NCBI RefSeq assembly: GCF_000333955.1
Contig: NZ_CAPS01000031.1
Location: 1-64,000, forward strand
DNA: 64,000 nt
Reading direction: 5' to 3'
From: Rhodococcus sp. AW25M09
GTDB taxonomy: Bacteria; Actinomycetota; Actinomycetes; Mycobacteriales; Mycobacteriaceae
Below, one piece after another: positions 54,796 to 64,000 of this stretch. The notes under the pieces were generated by a model. The model saw only the letters and a list, made by a program, of their open reading frames with translations, had not been told where the DNA came from and made no database searches. Position 1 is the stretch's first letter. Each line of letters begins with the position of its first letter. Both the position numbers and the translations under genes were made by a program.

Positions 54796-56469
54796 ATGGC
54801 ACACGTGGACACACTTGCCCGTAAACTGGGCCTCAGAACCGACAATCACATCTTTTTCAGCTCAGCAGGATTGACTATCGCGCTGCTGGTGTTGTTCCTC
54901 GTCTTTCAGGACTGGGTCGGCAACGCGTTCGGCGTCGGGCGAGAGTGGATCGTCACCAATCTCGGATGGTTCTTCATCATCGGAGTCACGGTCTGGCTGG
55001 TGTTTCTGGTCTGGGTTGCCATCAGTAAATACGGTCGCCTGCGGCTCGGGGATGACGACGACAGACCCGAATACTCGAATTTGTCGTGGTTCGCGATGCT
55101 GTTCGCGGGCGGCATCGGAACGGTGCTGATGTTCTGGGGCGTCGCGGAGCCGATTTCGCACTTCTCCGCACCGCCCTTCGACGGTGTGGAGCCCTACAGC
55201 GTCGAAGCATCCCAGGACGCGATGAGTATCTCTCTCTATCACCTGAGTTTGCACACCTGGGCTATCTTCACGTTGCCGGGGTTAGCCTTCGGATTCTTCA
55301 TCTACCGCTACAAGTTGCCGATGCGCGTTTCCTCGGTGTTCTATCCGATTCTGAAAGAACGTATCTCGGGGCCGATCGGCAAGACGATTGATGTGTTCGC
55401 TGTGCTGGGAACGATCTTCGGATTGGCCGTGTCGTTGGGACTCGGTACGTCTCAGATCAACGCGGGATTGAGCGAGCTCGTCGGACTTCCCGACGCCGTG
55501 TGGTCGAAAGTCCTGATCATCGGGGTGCTCACGGCGGTGGCCACGGCCTCCATCGTTGTCGGTTTGGACAAGGGCGTGCGCCGGTTGTCCAATCTGAACA
55601 TCCTCGTCGCCGTCGGATTGATGATTTTCGTGCTGATCGCGTCGGACACCGTCTTTCTGCTGCGCCAGATATTCGAGAGCTTCGGCAACTACGCGCAGGA
55701 GATCGTTCCGTTGTCCTTCTGGAACGACGCTATGGCCGAGTTCACCTCTGATGGAGGGTGGGGCTGGCAGGGCGGTTGGACAGTCTTCTACTGGGCGTGG
55801 ACCGTGACCTGGGCCCCGTTCATGGGAGTATTTCTGGCCCGCATTTCGCGAGGCCGCACTATCCGCCAGTTCGTCGTGGGAGTCCTGGTCGCGCCGTCGC
55901 TGTTCACGCTGGTGTGGTTCGTCGTATTCGGCTGGTCTGCAATGAGAATCGACGGTATCGGGGGTAGCGGAGGTCCGATCTCGGACGCGGTGTCCGAGAG
56001 CATTCCGTTGGCAATGTTCACCTTCTTCGAGAATTTTCCAGCTGCCACCTTGATTCAAGGAATCGCAGTGGTCGTCGTGGCCTTGTTCTTCGCGACATCC
56101 TCGGACTCGGCATCGCTGGTGGTCGACATGTTGTGCTCGGGCGACGGTGAGGCGGGGCCAGTGCGGCAACGCGTGTTCTGGGGCGTCACCGAAGGCGCGG
56201 TGGCTGCCACGCTGATCGTGCTGGGAGGCGAAGCGGGATTGCAAGCGCTGCAACAGGTCATCACCGTGATCGGGCTACCGATCTTCATTCTGGTCTCGCT
56301 GATGATCATCGCGTTGGTGATGGGACTGAGAGCCGAAGGGGTCAGGGTGAAACCGCTCACCCGAGAAGAGTTCCGAGAGCACAACGGTCAATCGACCGTC
56401 ACCGAGTCGGACAAGGTGAGCTCGTCGCCTCTCGCACGTGACTTCGAAGACGCGGACGACCGTACCTAG
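54796..56469 (+). CDS. BCCT-family betaine/carnitine/choline transporter
   Basis: The 557-residue, 12-helix protein has MFWGVAEPISHFSAPP and the BCCT signature WTVTWAPFMGVFLARISRGR. The family takes up quaternary-ammonium osmolytes with sodium or proton. A GAGG lies 6 nt before ATG 54796; GTG 54700 would add an unusual basic stretch. The C-terminus is a charged tail. Regulation is not evident. Confidence 0.88.
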   Translation: MAHVDTLARKLGLRTDNHIFFSSAGLTIALLVLFLVFQDWVGNAFGVGREWIVTNLGWFFIIGVTVWLVFLVWVAISKYGRLRLGDDDDRPEYSNLSWFAMLFAGGIGTVLMFWGVAEPISHFSAPPFDGVEPYSVEASQDAMSISLYHLSLHTWAIFTLPGLAFGFFIYRYKLPMRVSSVFYPILKERISGPIGKTIDVFAVLGTIFGLAVSLGLGTSQINAGLSELVGLPDAVWSKVLIIGVLTAVATASIVVGLDKGVRRLSNLNILVAVGLMIFVLIASDTVFLLRQIFESFGNYAQEIVPLSFWNDAMAEFTSDGGWGWQGGWTVFYWAWTVTWAPFMGVFLARISRGRTIRQFVVGVLVAPSLFTLVWFVVFGWSAMRIDGIGGSGGPISDAVSESIPLAMFTFFENFPAATLIQGIAVVVVALFFATSSDSASLVVDMLCSGDGEAGPVRQRVFWGVTEGAVAATLIVLGGEAGLQALQQVITVIGLPIFILVSLMIIALVMGLRAEGVRVKPLTREEFREHNGQSTVTESDKVSSSPLARDFEDADDRT

Positions 56470-56511
56470 CCGTTCGATCCGCACTTCGATTGCGGGCCTG
56501 CAACTACGGGC

Positions 56512-57321
56512 CTACGACGGCCTACGCGCGATGATGCGTCGAGCATGCGCGAGTACCGGGGCGTCGACCATCTGCCCACGGAAGGTGAAGACACCACGAT
56601 TGTGGTCGACGGCCGCGAGGACGGCTGTGGCCCAGTCGATGTCGTCGGCAGAGGGCGCGTAGGCATCGCGAATGACGCGGAGGTGGCTCGGGTGAATGGC
56701 AACCTTGCCGTCGAAGCCGACAGCTACGGCGTCGTCGGCTTCGGCGCGCACCCCGTCGAGATCGGGGATGTCGAGGAACACCGAATCCAACGCGAATAAC
56801 CCACGCGCCTTGGCTGCGAGCAACGTGTGCGACCGAACATGCTGCGCCACAGCGCGGTACATGCCACTTGCGTGTCTGCTCGAATTGCCGCCCATGGCAG
56901 CGACCAGATCCTCGGCACCCCACATGGCACCGATCGCGTTGTCGGCGGCGAGTGCGTCGAACACCGTCATCGCACCGAGCGGGGATTCGATCAACGCGAC
57001 AACGTTCAACGGAGCCAGAGCCGCGACCTGTTCGGCCGATTCACATTTGGGCAACATGACGGTCGTGTACTCGGTCTGTTTCAACGCCTGGAGGTCCGCG
57101 GTCTGATCGTCGGTGCCGTGCGCATTGACGCGAACGATGGTGCGCGCCGGATCCAGTGGGGTGGACAGCAGCGACTCCCGCGCACCGGCCTTGTCTGCGG
57201 CTCCGACGGCATCCTCGAGGTCGATGATGACGACATCTGCTCGGGCCGCCGCCTTCTCGTATCGCTCGGGTCGATCTGCCGGGCAGAACAACCACGACGG
57301 ACCGGGAGGAAGCCAGTTCAC
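56512..57321 (-). CDS. CitE-like (HpcH/HpaI family) lyase
   Basis: The 269-residue TIM-barrel protein has PSWLFCPADRPERYEKA, VIIDLEDAVG (metal-ligand Asp), MLPKCESAEQV, ALIESPLGAM and the late WGAEDL. It is close to Rv2498c, a CitE-like beta-hydroxyacyl-CoA lyase linked to leucine breakdown. It ends the operon with a GTG start overlapping the maoC stop by 4 nt. Confidence 0.87.
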   Translation of the reverse strand: MNWLPPGPSWLFCPADRPERYEKAAARADVVIIDLEDAVGAADKAGARESLLSTPLDPARTIVRVNAHGTDDQTADLQALKQTEYTTVMLPKCESAEQVAALAPLNVVALIESPLGAMTVFDALAADNAIGAMWGAEDLVAAMGGNSSRHASGMYRAVAQHVRSHTLLAAKARGLFALDSVFLDIPDLDGVRAEADDAVAVGFDGKVAIHPSHLRVIRDAYAPSADDIDWATAVLAAVDHNRGVFTFRGQMVDAPVLAHARRIIARRPS

Positions 57322-57803
57322 GACGCGTCCTCCGGTGGTTGCATCCGGACGAGAGTCTTACGGACGGCAACCGCGACGACATCGCCGTGTTGGTTCCGCC
57401 CGGTGTGGGTGAACGTCACAATTCCCTCGCCGGGACGAGACTTCGATTCACGTTTGTCCGAGATCACGGTCTCGGCGTACAGGGTGTCGCCGTGAAACAG
57501 CGGCTTCGGGAACGAGACCTCCGAGAAGCCCAGGTTCGCCACGATGGTGCCCTGGGTCAACTGCGTCACCGAGAGTCCGACGAGCGTGGAGACGGTGAAC
57601 ATCGAATTGACCAGACGCTCTCCGAAAGACGTCGTCTCACTGTAGGCAGCATCGAGGTGCAGGGCCTGAGTGTTCATCGTCTGGGTGGTGAACAGCGTGT
57701 TGTCGGCCTCGGTGATGGTCCGGCCCGGGCGGTGCTCGTAGACGGTGCCGAGTTCCATCTCCTCGAACCACAGGCCACGTTGGCGAATCCGTTTGTCGCT
57801 CAC
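57318..57803 (-). CDS. MaoC-family enoyl-CoA hydratase (Rv2499c-like)
   Basis: The 161-residue hot-dog-fold protein carries EHRPGRTITEADNTLFT (hydratase Asp and His region) and the conserved FGERLVNSMFTVSTL. It should hydrate an unsaturated branched-chain acyl-CoA. It starts with GTG overlapping the fadE stop by 4 nt. Part of it is duplicated as a relic at 54354-54587. Confidence 0.87.
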   Translation of the reverse strand: MSDKRIRQRGLWFEEMELGTVYEHRPGRTITEADNTLFTTQTMNTQALHLDAAYSETTSFGERLVNSMFTVSTLVGLSVTQLTQGTIVANLGFSEVSFPKPLFHGDTLYAETVISDKRESKSRPGEGIVTFTHTGRNQHGDVVAVAVRKTLVRMQPPEDAS

Positions 57804-58966
57804 AGTCCGAGGCTCCGCGCGATCAGCATCAGCTGGACTTCGGTGGTGCCCTCGCCGATCTCGAGGATCTTGCTGTCGCGGTAGTGACGGGCGACGACGT
57901 ACTCGTTCATGAAGCCGTAGCCGCCGTGAATCTGCGTCGCATCGCGCGCGTTGTCCATCGCCGCCTCGGAGCCGACGAGCTTGGCGATGGAGGCTGCCTT
58001 CTTGAAGGGCTTGCCCGCCAGCATCAGTGCGGCAGCGTCGTAGTACGCCGTCCGAGCGGTGTGCGCCCGGGCCTCCATCCGGGCGATCTTGAACGAGATC
58101 GCCTGATTACGGGCGATCGGAGCACCGAAGGCCTCACGCTCCTTGGCGTACTTGACGCTCTCGTCCACGCAACCCTGCGCGGCACCGACCGACACGGCGG
58201 CGATCGCGATGCGGCCCTCGTCGAGGATGTGCAGGAAGTTCGCGTACCCGCGGCCTTCCTCTCCGAGCAGATTCTCCTGCGGCACGCGCACATCGGTGAA
58301 GCTCAGTGGATGCGTGTCGGACGCATTCCAGCCGACCTTGTTGTAGGCGGCTTCGGCGACGAAACCGGGGGTGTCGGTGGGAACCAAGATCGAGGAGATC
58401 TGCTTGCGTCCGGTTGCCTCGTCGACGCCGGTCACCGCGGTGACGGTGACGAGTTCGGTGATGTCGGTACCGGAGTTGGTGATGAATTGCTTGCTGCCGT
58501 TGATGATCCAGTCACCGCCGTCGCGCTTGGCTGTGGTCTTGGTGCCGCCGGCGTCGCTACCGGCACCGGGCTCGGTCAGGCCGAACGCAGCCAAGGCCTT
58601 GCCCGCCGTCAGCTTGGGTAGCCACTGCTGCTTCTGCTCGTCGTTGCCGAAGCGGTAGACCGGCATGGCACCGAGCGAGACACCGGCCTCGAGCGTCATG
58701 GCCACGCTCTGATCGACCTTGCCGAGCTCTTCGAGTGCCAAGCACAGGGCGAAATAGTCGCCGCCCATGCCGCCGAACTCCTCGGGGAAGGGCAGGCCGA
58801 ACAGGCCCATCTCGGCCATGCCGGCGACGACCTCGTACGGAAACGAGTGCTCGGCATCGTGTTTCGCCGACACCGGCGCGACGACCGTCCTGGTGAAATC
58901 GGCAACGGATTTGACCAGCTGCTGGTACTCGTCGGGCAGATTCGCGGACGACAGATGATCGGTCAT
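57800..58966 (-). CDS. Acyl-CoA dehydrogenase (FadE19-like)
   Basis: The 388-residue flavoprotein has [41 protein letters not shown] [13 protein letters not shown] and [15 protein letters not shown] near the C-terminus. The position and family suggest isovaleryl-CoA dehydrogenase in leucine catabolism. The start overlaps the accA1 stop by 4 nt. Confidence 0.9.
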   Translation of the reverse strand: MTDHLSSANLPDEYQQLVKSVADFTRTVVAPVSAKHDAEHSFPYEVVAGMAEMGLFGLPFPEEFGGMGGDYFALCLALEELGKVDQSVAMTLEAGVSLGAMPVYRFGNDEQKQQWLPKLTAGKALAAFGLTEPGAGSDAGGTKTTAKRDGGDWIINGSKQFITNSGTDITELVTVTAVTGVDEATGRKQISSILVPTDTPGFVAEAAYNKVGWNASDTHPLSFTDVRVPQENLLGEEGRGYANFLHILDEGRIAIAAVSVGAAQGCVDESVKYAKEREAFGAPIARNQAISFKIARMEARAHTARTAYYDAAALMLAGKPFKKAASIAKLVGSEAAMDNARDATQIHGGYGFMNEYVVARHYRDSKILEIGEGTTEVQLMLIARSLGL

Positions 58967-60960
58967 GATGGGTCCTTCTCGGTGTCGGTGGGAACGATTC
59001 GGGCGAGGACCTGGTCGACGCGGACCTGATCCCCCACTGCAACAGTCAGTTCGACGGTGCCGTCGATCGGGGTGGTCAAGGTGTGTTCCATCTTCATCGC
59101 CTCGACGACGACGATGGCCGAGCCTGCGGTGACGGTACTGCCGGTGGTTGTTCCGACGGCGATGATCGAACCCGGCATCGGCGAGAGGATTTCGGCGTCA
59201 CCGGAGTGCGCCTCGTCTTCGCGCACACTGGGCTCGGCGATTCGATCGACCCGCCAGGTGCCCCCGGCACTGGAAATCCAGGTGGCCGAGCCGTTGCGGG
59301 CGAACGTCATAGTTTCGCGTCGATCGTCGAGGACCAGATCCACAGCATCTTCGGTCGCCACGGCCCGGAGTGTGCGCGGCGAGCCCTCGTCGACGACGAC
59401 CGTTGCCGCATCGAGCCTGCCGGTGATGGACACGTGGGCCGTGCGGCCACCGGATGCCAGACGGCGGTGGAACGGAGCGTGCGCTCCCACTCGCCATCCC
59501 GACGGCGCGCCCCAGATGTCCTGGCCTGCTGCCTGCCACACATCGAGCCACGCGATAGCGGCCGCGGCGATCAGTGCCTCGTCGGTTGCCTCGGCGGCTG
59601 CGAAATCCTCCACGCGGCGGTCGAGCAGTCCGGTATCGAGGTTGCCGGCTCGGACGTCGTTGTCGGCGAGCAGGAATCGTGCGAACTCTATGTTCGTCAC
59701 GACTCCCAGCACGGCGGTGTCGGCGAGTGCTCGATCGAGCGTGCGCAAGGCAGTGCCGCGGTCGGGGCCGTACGCGATGACTTTCGAGAGCATCGGGTCG
59801 TAGTTGCTGCCCACCTCGGTTCCGACGGCGAGTCCGGAGTCGACGCGGATGCCCGTGCCACTGGGTTCGCGTAGTCCGACAACAGTGCCGCCGGTCGGCA
59901 GGAATCCGCGGCCGGGATCCTCGGCGTAGACGCGGGCCTCGATGGCGTGTCCGGTCAGCTCTATATCGTCCTGGCTCAGAGTGAGCGCTTCACCGGCAGC
60001 TACACGGACCTGCCACTCGACGAGATCGAGGCCGGTGACCATCTCGGTGACCGGGTGCTCGACCTGCAGGCGGGTGTTCATCTCCATGAAGAAGAACTCG
60101 TCCGGACTGTCCGCCGAGACGATGAATTCGACTGTGCCCGCGCCGGAATAGTCGACACTGCGAGCGGTGTTGCAGGCGGCCTCCCCGATGCGAGCGCGCG
60201 TCGGAGCGTCGAGCAGCGGCGACGGTGCCTCTTCGATGACCTTCTGATGCCGCCGTTGCAGACTGCATTCGCGTTCGCCCAGATGGATGACATTTCCGTG
60301 TCCGTCCGCGAGGATCTGAACCTCGATGTGCCGGGGCCGCAGTACGAATCGTTCGAGGAAGAGTGTGTCGTCGCCGAACGACGAGGCCGCTTCACGTCGA
60401 GCGCTGATCAGTGCTGCCGGCAGGTCCTCGGCACGTTCGACCAGACGCATACCCTTGCCGCCGCCACCGGCAGACGGTTTGACCAGGACGGGGAAGCCGA
60501 CGTCGGGCGCACCGGCGATGAGGTCGTCGTCGGACAGTCCGGGTCGGGAGATTCCGGGTACGACGGGGACGCCGAATGCGCTGACGGCAGCCTTCGCAGC
60601 AATCTTGTCGCCCATAATCTCAATGGCCTTGGCCGGTGGTCCGAGGAACGCGATTCCCGCTGCGGCACAGGCGGTCGCGAACTCGGAGTTCTCGGACAGG
60701 AATCCGTACCCGGGATGAATCGCCTGCGCGCCGGTGGCCTGCGCAGCCGCGATCACCTTGCCGATGTCGAGGTAGCTCTCGCGAGCGTTGGCAGGGCCGA
60801 GGCGTACTGCGGTATCGGCTTCGTGGACGTGGCGGGCGTCGGCATCTGCGTCGCTGTAGACGGCGACGGTGCGAATTCCCATGCGACGCAGTGTGCGTGC
60901 GACTCGGACGGCGATCTCGCCGCGGTTGGCGATCAGAATGGTGTCGATCATCGTGGTCAT
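58963..60960 (-). CDS. accA1: Acyl-CoA carboxylase alpha subunit (biotin carboxylase/carrier)
   Basis: The 665-residue protein joins a biotin carboxylase domain ([33 protein letters not shown], then the biotin-carboxylase motif [13 protein letters not shown]) to a C-terminal biotin carrier domain with the biotinylated Lys in VEAMKMEHT (about residue 620). It resembles Rv2501c (AccA1), the alpha subunit of a 3-methylcrotonyl-CoA carboxylase. The ATG at 60960 is chosen. A 5-bp gap separates it from the accD1 stop. Confidence 0.9.
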   Translation of the reverse strand: MTTMIDTILIANRGEIAVRVARTLRRMGIRTVAVYSDADADARHVHEADTAVRLGPANARESYLDIGKVIAAAQATGAQAIHPGYGFLSENSEFATACAAAGIAFLGPPAKAIEIMGDKIAAKAAVSAFGVPVVPGISRPGLSDDDLIAGAPDVGFPVLVKPSAGGGGKGMRLVERAEDLPAALISARREAASSFGDDTLFLERFVLRPRHIEVQILADGHGNVIHLGERECSLQRRHQKVIEEAPSPLLDAPTRARIGEAACNTARSVDYSGAGTVEFIVSADSPDEFFFMEMNTRLQVEHPVTEMVTGLDLVEWQVRVAAGEALTLSQDDIELTGHAIEARVYAEDPGRGFLPTGGTVVGLREPSGTGIRVDSGLAVGTEVGSNYDPMLSKVIAYGPDRGTALRTLDRALADTAVLGVVTNIEFARFLLADNDVRAGNLDTGLLDRRVEDFAAAEATDEALIAAAAIAWLDVWQAAGQDIWGAPSGWRVGAHAPFHRRLASGGRTAHVSITGRLDAATVVVDEGSPRTLRAVATEDAVDLVLDDRRETMTFARNGSATWISSAGGTWRVDRIAEPSVREDEAHSGDAEILSPMPGSIIAVGTTTGSTVTAGSAIVVVEAMKMEHTLTTPIDGTVELTVAVGDQVRVDQVLARIVPTDTEKDPS

Positions 60961-60965
60961 GCCTC

Positions 60966-62543
60966 TCACATCCTGAAAACGCCGTAGGAGACCGGCTCGA
61001 GCGGCGCATTGGCGCACGCCGACAGTGCCAGCCCGAGAACCTGCCTGGTGTCGGCCGGGTCGATGATGCCGTCGTCCCAGAGCCGGGCCGTCGAGTAGTA
61101 GGGGTTGCCCTGACTTTCGTACTGGTCGCGGATCGGAGCCTTGAACGCTTCCTGGTCCTGGTCACCCCACGGCTTGCCCGCTGCATCGAGCTGGTCGCTG
61201 CGCACCGTGGCGAGCACCGATGCGGCCTGCTCGCCGCCCATCACCGAGATGCGGGCGTTGGGCCACATGAACAGGAAGCGGGGCGAATACGCTCTGCCGC
61301 ACATGGAGTAGTTGCCGGCACCGTAGGAGCCGCCGATGACGACGGTGATCTTGGGGACGCGGGCGCAGGCCACTGCCGTCACCATCTTGGCGCCGTGTTT
61401 GGCGATGCCGCCTGCCTCGTAGTCTCGGCCGACCATGAATCCGGACAGATTCTGCAGGAAGACGAGCGGGATGCTGCGCTTGTCGCACAGTTCGATGAAA
61501 TGTGCGCCCTTCATGGCAGATTCGGCGAACAGGACGCCGTTGTTGGCGATGATTCCGACGGGGTGGCCGTGGAGGTGGGCGAATCCGGTGACGAGTGTCT
61601 TGCCGTATTCGGCCTTGAATTCGTCGAATTCGCCTGCATCGACGACGCGGGTGATCACTTCACGCACGTCGTACGGGGTGCGGGGGTCGGTGGGGACGAC
61701 GTCGTAGATCTCGGTCTGGTCGGCGATGGGTTCACGCGTGCGCACGACGTCCCACGGCCGTGGGGTGCGGGGCCCGAGGGTGGAGACGATGCGGCGGACG
61801 CGTCGTAGCGCGTCTCGATCATCGTCTGCGAGATGGTCGGTGACGCCGGAGATCTTCGAATGCAGATCGCCGCCGCCGAGTTCTTCCGCCGTGACGACCT
61901 CGCCGGTTGCGGCCTTCACCAGCGGCGGGCCGCCGAGAAAGATGGTGCCTTGGTTTTTCACGATGATGGCTTCGTCGCTCATCGCCGGCACGTATGCGCC
62001 GCCTGCGGTGCACGAGCCCATGACCGCCGCGATCTGCGCAATCCCTTTGGCGCTCATCGTCGCCTGGTTGAAGAAGATGCGGCCGAAGTGGTCGCGGTCG
62101 GGAAACACCTCGTCCTGACGCGGCAGGAATGCGCCGCCCGAATCGACGAGATAGATGCACGGCAGAGTGTTCTGCAAGGCAATTTCCTGAGCGCGAAGGT
62201 GCTTCTTCACCGTCATCGGGTAGTAGGTGCCGCCCTTGACGGTGGCATCGTTGGCGATGATCACGCACTCGCGACCGGAGACGCGGCCGATGCCGGCAAT
62301 CACGCCGGCTCCGGGGCATTCGTCGTCGTAGAGGCCGTTGGCGGCCAGGGGAGCGATTTCGAGGAATGGGCTGCCAGGATCCAGTAGCTCGTCGACGCGG
62401 TCGCGGGGGAGGAGCTTGCCGCGGGCGATATGCCGCTGCCGAGACTTCTCGCTACCGCCGAGGGCTGCGGCGGCGAGCCGTTCGGCGAGTTCGCCGGTGA
62501 GTAGCTCGTGATCTGCCCGGTTGGCAGCTGTATCGATCGCCAT
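60966..62543 (-). CDS. accD1: Acyl-CoA carboxylase beta subunit (methylcrotonyl-CoA carboxylase-like)
   Basis: The 525-residue carboxyltransferase resembles Rv2502c (AccD1). [51 protein letters not shown] and [16 protein letters not shown] are typical of 3-methylcrotonyl-CoA carboxylase beta subunits. It heads the accD1-accA1-fadE-maoC-citE operon. The ATG at 62543 has AAGG upstream; GTG 62552 is an alternative. The TetR is divergent. Confidence 0.9.
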   Translation of the reverse strand: MAIDTAANRADHELLTGELAERLAAAALGGSEKSRQRHIARGKLLPRDRVDELLDPGSPFLEIAPLAANGLYDDECPGAGVIAGIGRVSGRECVIIANDATVKGGTYYPMTVKKHLRAQEIALQNTLPCIYLVDSGGAFLPRQDEVFPDRDHFGRIFFNQATMSAKGIAQIAAVMGSCTAGGAYVPAMSDEAIIVKNQGTIFLGGPPLVKAATGEVVTAEELGGGDLHSKISGVTDHLADDDRDALRRVRRIVSTLGPRTPRPWDVVRTREPIADQTEIYDVVPTDPRTPYDVREVITRVVDAGEFDEFKAEYGKTLVTGFAHLHGHPVGIIANNGVLFAESAMKGAHFIELCDKRSIPLVFLQNLSGFMVGRDYEAGGIAKHGAKMVTAVACARVPKITVVIGGSYGAGNYSMCGRAYSPRFLFMWPNARISVMGGEQAASVLATVRSDQLDAAGKPWGDQDQEAFKAPIRDQYESQGNPYYSTARLWDDGIIDPADTRQVLGLALSACANAPLEPVSYGVFRM

Positions 62544-62587
62544 GAGGTGCACGCCTTAGGGGGTTGGACGCCGGTGTCATAAAAGTT

Positions 62588-62633
62588 CAGTTAATGGTTG
62601 ATAACTGACATGATAGTAAACTACGATTAACTG
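62588..62633. promoter_or_regulatory. Palindromic operator between tetR and accD1
   Basis: CAGTTAAT (62588-62595) and its exact complement ATTAACTG (62626-62633) flank an AT-rich stretch containing GGTTGATAACTGACATGATAG. The region is AT-rich against the genomic background, like a divergent promoter. It ends two bases before the tetR GTG, so that gene may be translated from a leaderless transcript. Confidence 0.65.
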
Positions 62634-62634
62634 A

Positions 62635-63264
62635 GTGTCCAGGGTCGAGGGGGTGCAGGAGTTGGAGACGAAGCCGACGACCGTGCGCGAGCAACGCAAG
62701 GCCGAGCGTCGACAGCAGTTGCTCGACGCCGCGGCGTCGCTGTTCGCCGATCGCGGGTTCGCGTCGGTACGGCTCGAGGATCTGGGTGCGGCCGTCGGTA
62801 TCAGCGGCCCGGCCGTCTATCGCCATTTCCCGAACAAGGACGCGGTGCTCGTCGAACTGATGGTCGGGATCTCCGAGTACCTGCTCGACGGCGGTCGCGA
62901 CGTCATCGGATCCGAAGCGGTCGATGCAAACACGGTGCGGGCTCTGGTCGATTTTCACCTCGACTTCGCCTTCGAGACCCCGGCATTCATTCGAATCCAG
63001 GATCGCGACCTGCAGAGCCTGCCCGAGGGCGCGCGCCGCAAAGTGCGGCGCATGCAGCGCGAGTACGTGGAACTGTGGGTCGAGGTGCTGTGTGCCGTCG
63101 ACCCTGACTTGAACGAAGCCGATGCCCGAACCACGGCGCACGCCGTGTTCGGTCTGATCAACTCGACGCCCTACAGCGCGGGGCGTACGCCGTCACGAAA
63201 TGCTCGTCCGGTGTTGCGGACAATGGCACTGAGAGCGCTGGGAGTCGGCGTAGAGGTGCACTGA
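62635..63264 (+). CDS. TetR-family regulator of the leucine-degradation operon
   Basis: The 209-residue protein has REQRKAERRQQLLDAAASLF, then the recognition helix VGISGPAVYRHFPNKDAV (about residues 60-78). The C-terminal domain contains FHLDFAFETPAFIRIQDRDL and NSTPYSAGR. It is the likely counterpart of Rv2506, divergent from accD1. A start at GTG 62653 is also possible. Its C-terminal half occurs again as a dead copy at 47063-47374. Confidence 0.88.
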   Translation: MSRVEGVQELETKPTTVREQRKAERRQQLLDAAASLFADRGFASVRLEDLGAAVGISGPAVYRHFPNKDAVLVELMVGISEYLLDGGRDVIGSEAVDANTVRALVDFHLDFAFETPAFIRIQDRDLQSLPEGARRKVRRMQREYVELWVEVLCAVDPDLNEADARTTAHAVFGLINSTPYSAGRTPSRNARPVLRTMALRALGVGVEVH

Positions 63265-63342
63265 CACTCAGAGGACCTGCACCGTGTTCGCGAGGGGCGG
63301 GCACGGGAAGAGTAAATTCTCGACGTCGGCGACAATGGCTTC

Positions 63343-64000
63343 ATGACGTCAGAGCTTTTGCGTGCCGAGGTCGGTCGACGGCAGAGTCGATTCACTCTCG
63401 ACGAGGTTCCCCGTCTGCTGGCGATGGCCGGCTTCATCGGCGCTCTGCATGTGATCGGCTGGGGGCTGTTCACGCACTACAACTCGATCCCGAGCATTCA
63501 CGGCCTCACCGGAGCCGACGGCACGCTCGTCTACGCCGGGGCCGGTGTGCTGGCCTACACCCTCGGGCTCAGGCACGCGTTCGATGCCGATCACATCGCC
63601 GCCATCGACGACACCACCCGCTTCTTGCTGCAAAAGGGTAAGCGGCCGTTGGCCGTCGGGCTCTTCTTCTCCCTGGGGCATTCGACGGTCGTGTTCGTCT
63701 TCGTTGCAGCTATTGCCTTCGTCGCATCGCAGGCGTCGGCGTTCCAGGACGCGTTCGCCGGCGTCGGCGGAATCATCGGCACCCTGGTCTCGGGCACGTT
63801 CCTGTATCTCATCGCTGCGTTGAACATCGCGGTCCTCGCGGGAATCGTCGGAGTGTGGCGCCGCGCGAAGCGGGGTGAGTTCACCGAAGAAAGTCTCGAC
63901 GAGTTGCTGGCGAAGCGTGGCTTGATGAATCGCCTGTTCCGTGGTCGCTACGACAAGCTGATCAACCACTCGTGGCAGATGTATCCGCTGGGTCTGCTGT
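63343..64000 (+). CDS. HoxN/NixA-type nickel/cobalt permease (truncated by window end)
   Basis: At least 219 residues start at ATG 63343 and run off the window. The sequence has the NiCoT metal-recognition motif HX4DH in GLRHAFDADHIAAIDDTT, then a conserved GHSTVVFVF segment. It should be a secondary nickel or cobalt importer with eight helices; four are visible. No riboswitch is evident in the short 5' gap. Confidence 0.88.
   Translation, partial: MTSELLRAEVGRRQSRFTLDEVPRLLAMAGFIGALHVIGWGLFTHYNSIPSIHGLTGADGTLVYAGAGVLAYTLGLRHAFDADHIAAIDDTTRFLLQKGKRPLAVGLFFSLGHSTVVFVFVAAIAFVASQASAFQDAFAGVGGIIGTLVSGTFLYLIAALNIAVLAGIVGVWRRAKRGEFTEESLDELLAKRGLMNRLFRGRYDKLINHSWQMYPLGLL

Noticed and set aside
54189-54845. 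218-residue minus-strand reading frame as a real gene
   Set aside because: Its only recognisable part is a chimera of MaoC and FadE fragments with deletions; the rest shows no family pattern and overlaps the BCCT start.
63265-63342. Cobalamin or nickel riboswitch before the NiCoT permease
   Set aside because: The gap is 78 bp and shows no conserved riboswitch elements by eye.

Overview
The window is high-GC actinobacterial DNA from a mycolic-acid-containing Mycobacteriales genome. Rhodococcus or a close relative is the best fit. The reasons are arabinogalactan genes in a mycobacterial-like order (GlfT1, Wzt/Wzm-type exporter, Bpa with a C-terminal GQYL, Rv3778c-like and Rv3777-like proteins), a secreted mycolyltransferase-like protein, a mycothiol-dependent-type DinB-fold protein, and an Rv2498c-Rv2506-like leucine-catabolism cluster. 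All family names come from reading the translations; no database search was run.

Region 1 (1-22 kb) is cell-envelope glycobiology. It has dTDP-rhamnose genes (rmlC-rmlA divergent from rmlB). A tight minus-strand run (8886 down to 3218) contains a YfhO/GT-C-like membrane protein, a GtrB-like polyprenyl-phosphate glycosyltransferase, a sugar epimerase/reductase, a GtrA-like flippase and a soluble GT2. This is the layout of a three-component Gtr glycosylation system with an epimerase inserted. A GlfT2-like enzyme and a TylF-like methyltransferase lie upstream. Then come glfT1-wzt-wzm and bpa. An amidohydrolase+TetR cassette sits between the methyltransferase and glfT1. It is flanked by a ~340-bp imperfect direct repeat, one copy being a decayed glfT1 3' end.

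Region 2 (22-29.7 kb) holds a tRNA-Ser, an unknown membrane protein, an FNT channel, an RluA-type pseudouridine synthase, an excalibur protein, a DUF3072-like protein, the mycolyltransferase, an aminotransferase, a dienelactone-hydrolase-like protein, and then tRNA-Ser(GCT) and tRNA-Arg(ACG).

Region 3 (29.6-49.6 kb) lies between tRNA-Arg and a 39-nt copy of its 3' part (one mismatch) at 49576-49614, so it may be a ~20-kb island. It carries thiolase-scoB-scoA, an Lrp regulator, a fused indolepyruvate:ferredoxin oxidoreductase, a branched-chain/aromatic amino acid dehydrogenase and an aminotransferase. A GntR-hyuA-hyuB-MFS-isochorismatase-like module follows, with a clear palindromic operator. 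The right end is decayed (TetR relic, transposase tail). No integrase was found.

Region 4 (49.6-64 kb) holds a small YbaB-like/lipoprotein group, an XRE-cupin regulator divergent from an MFS exporter with tandem palindromic operators, an endonuclease/exonuclease/phosphatase-family protein and a BCCT transporter. The leucine/isovalerate operon accD-accA-fadE-maoC-citE follows with its divergent TetR, and the window ends inside a nickel/cobalt permease. Relics of this last cluster occur at 47.1 kb (tetR) and 54.4 kb (fadE/maoC), suggesting that a second copy has decayed.
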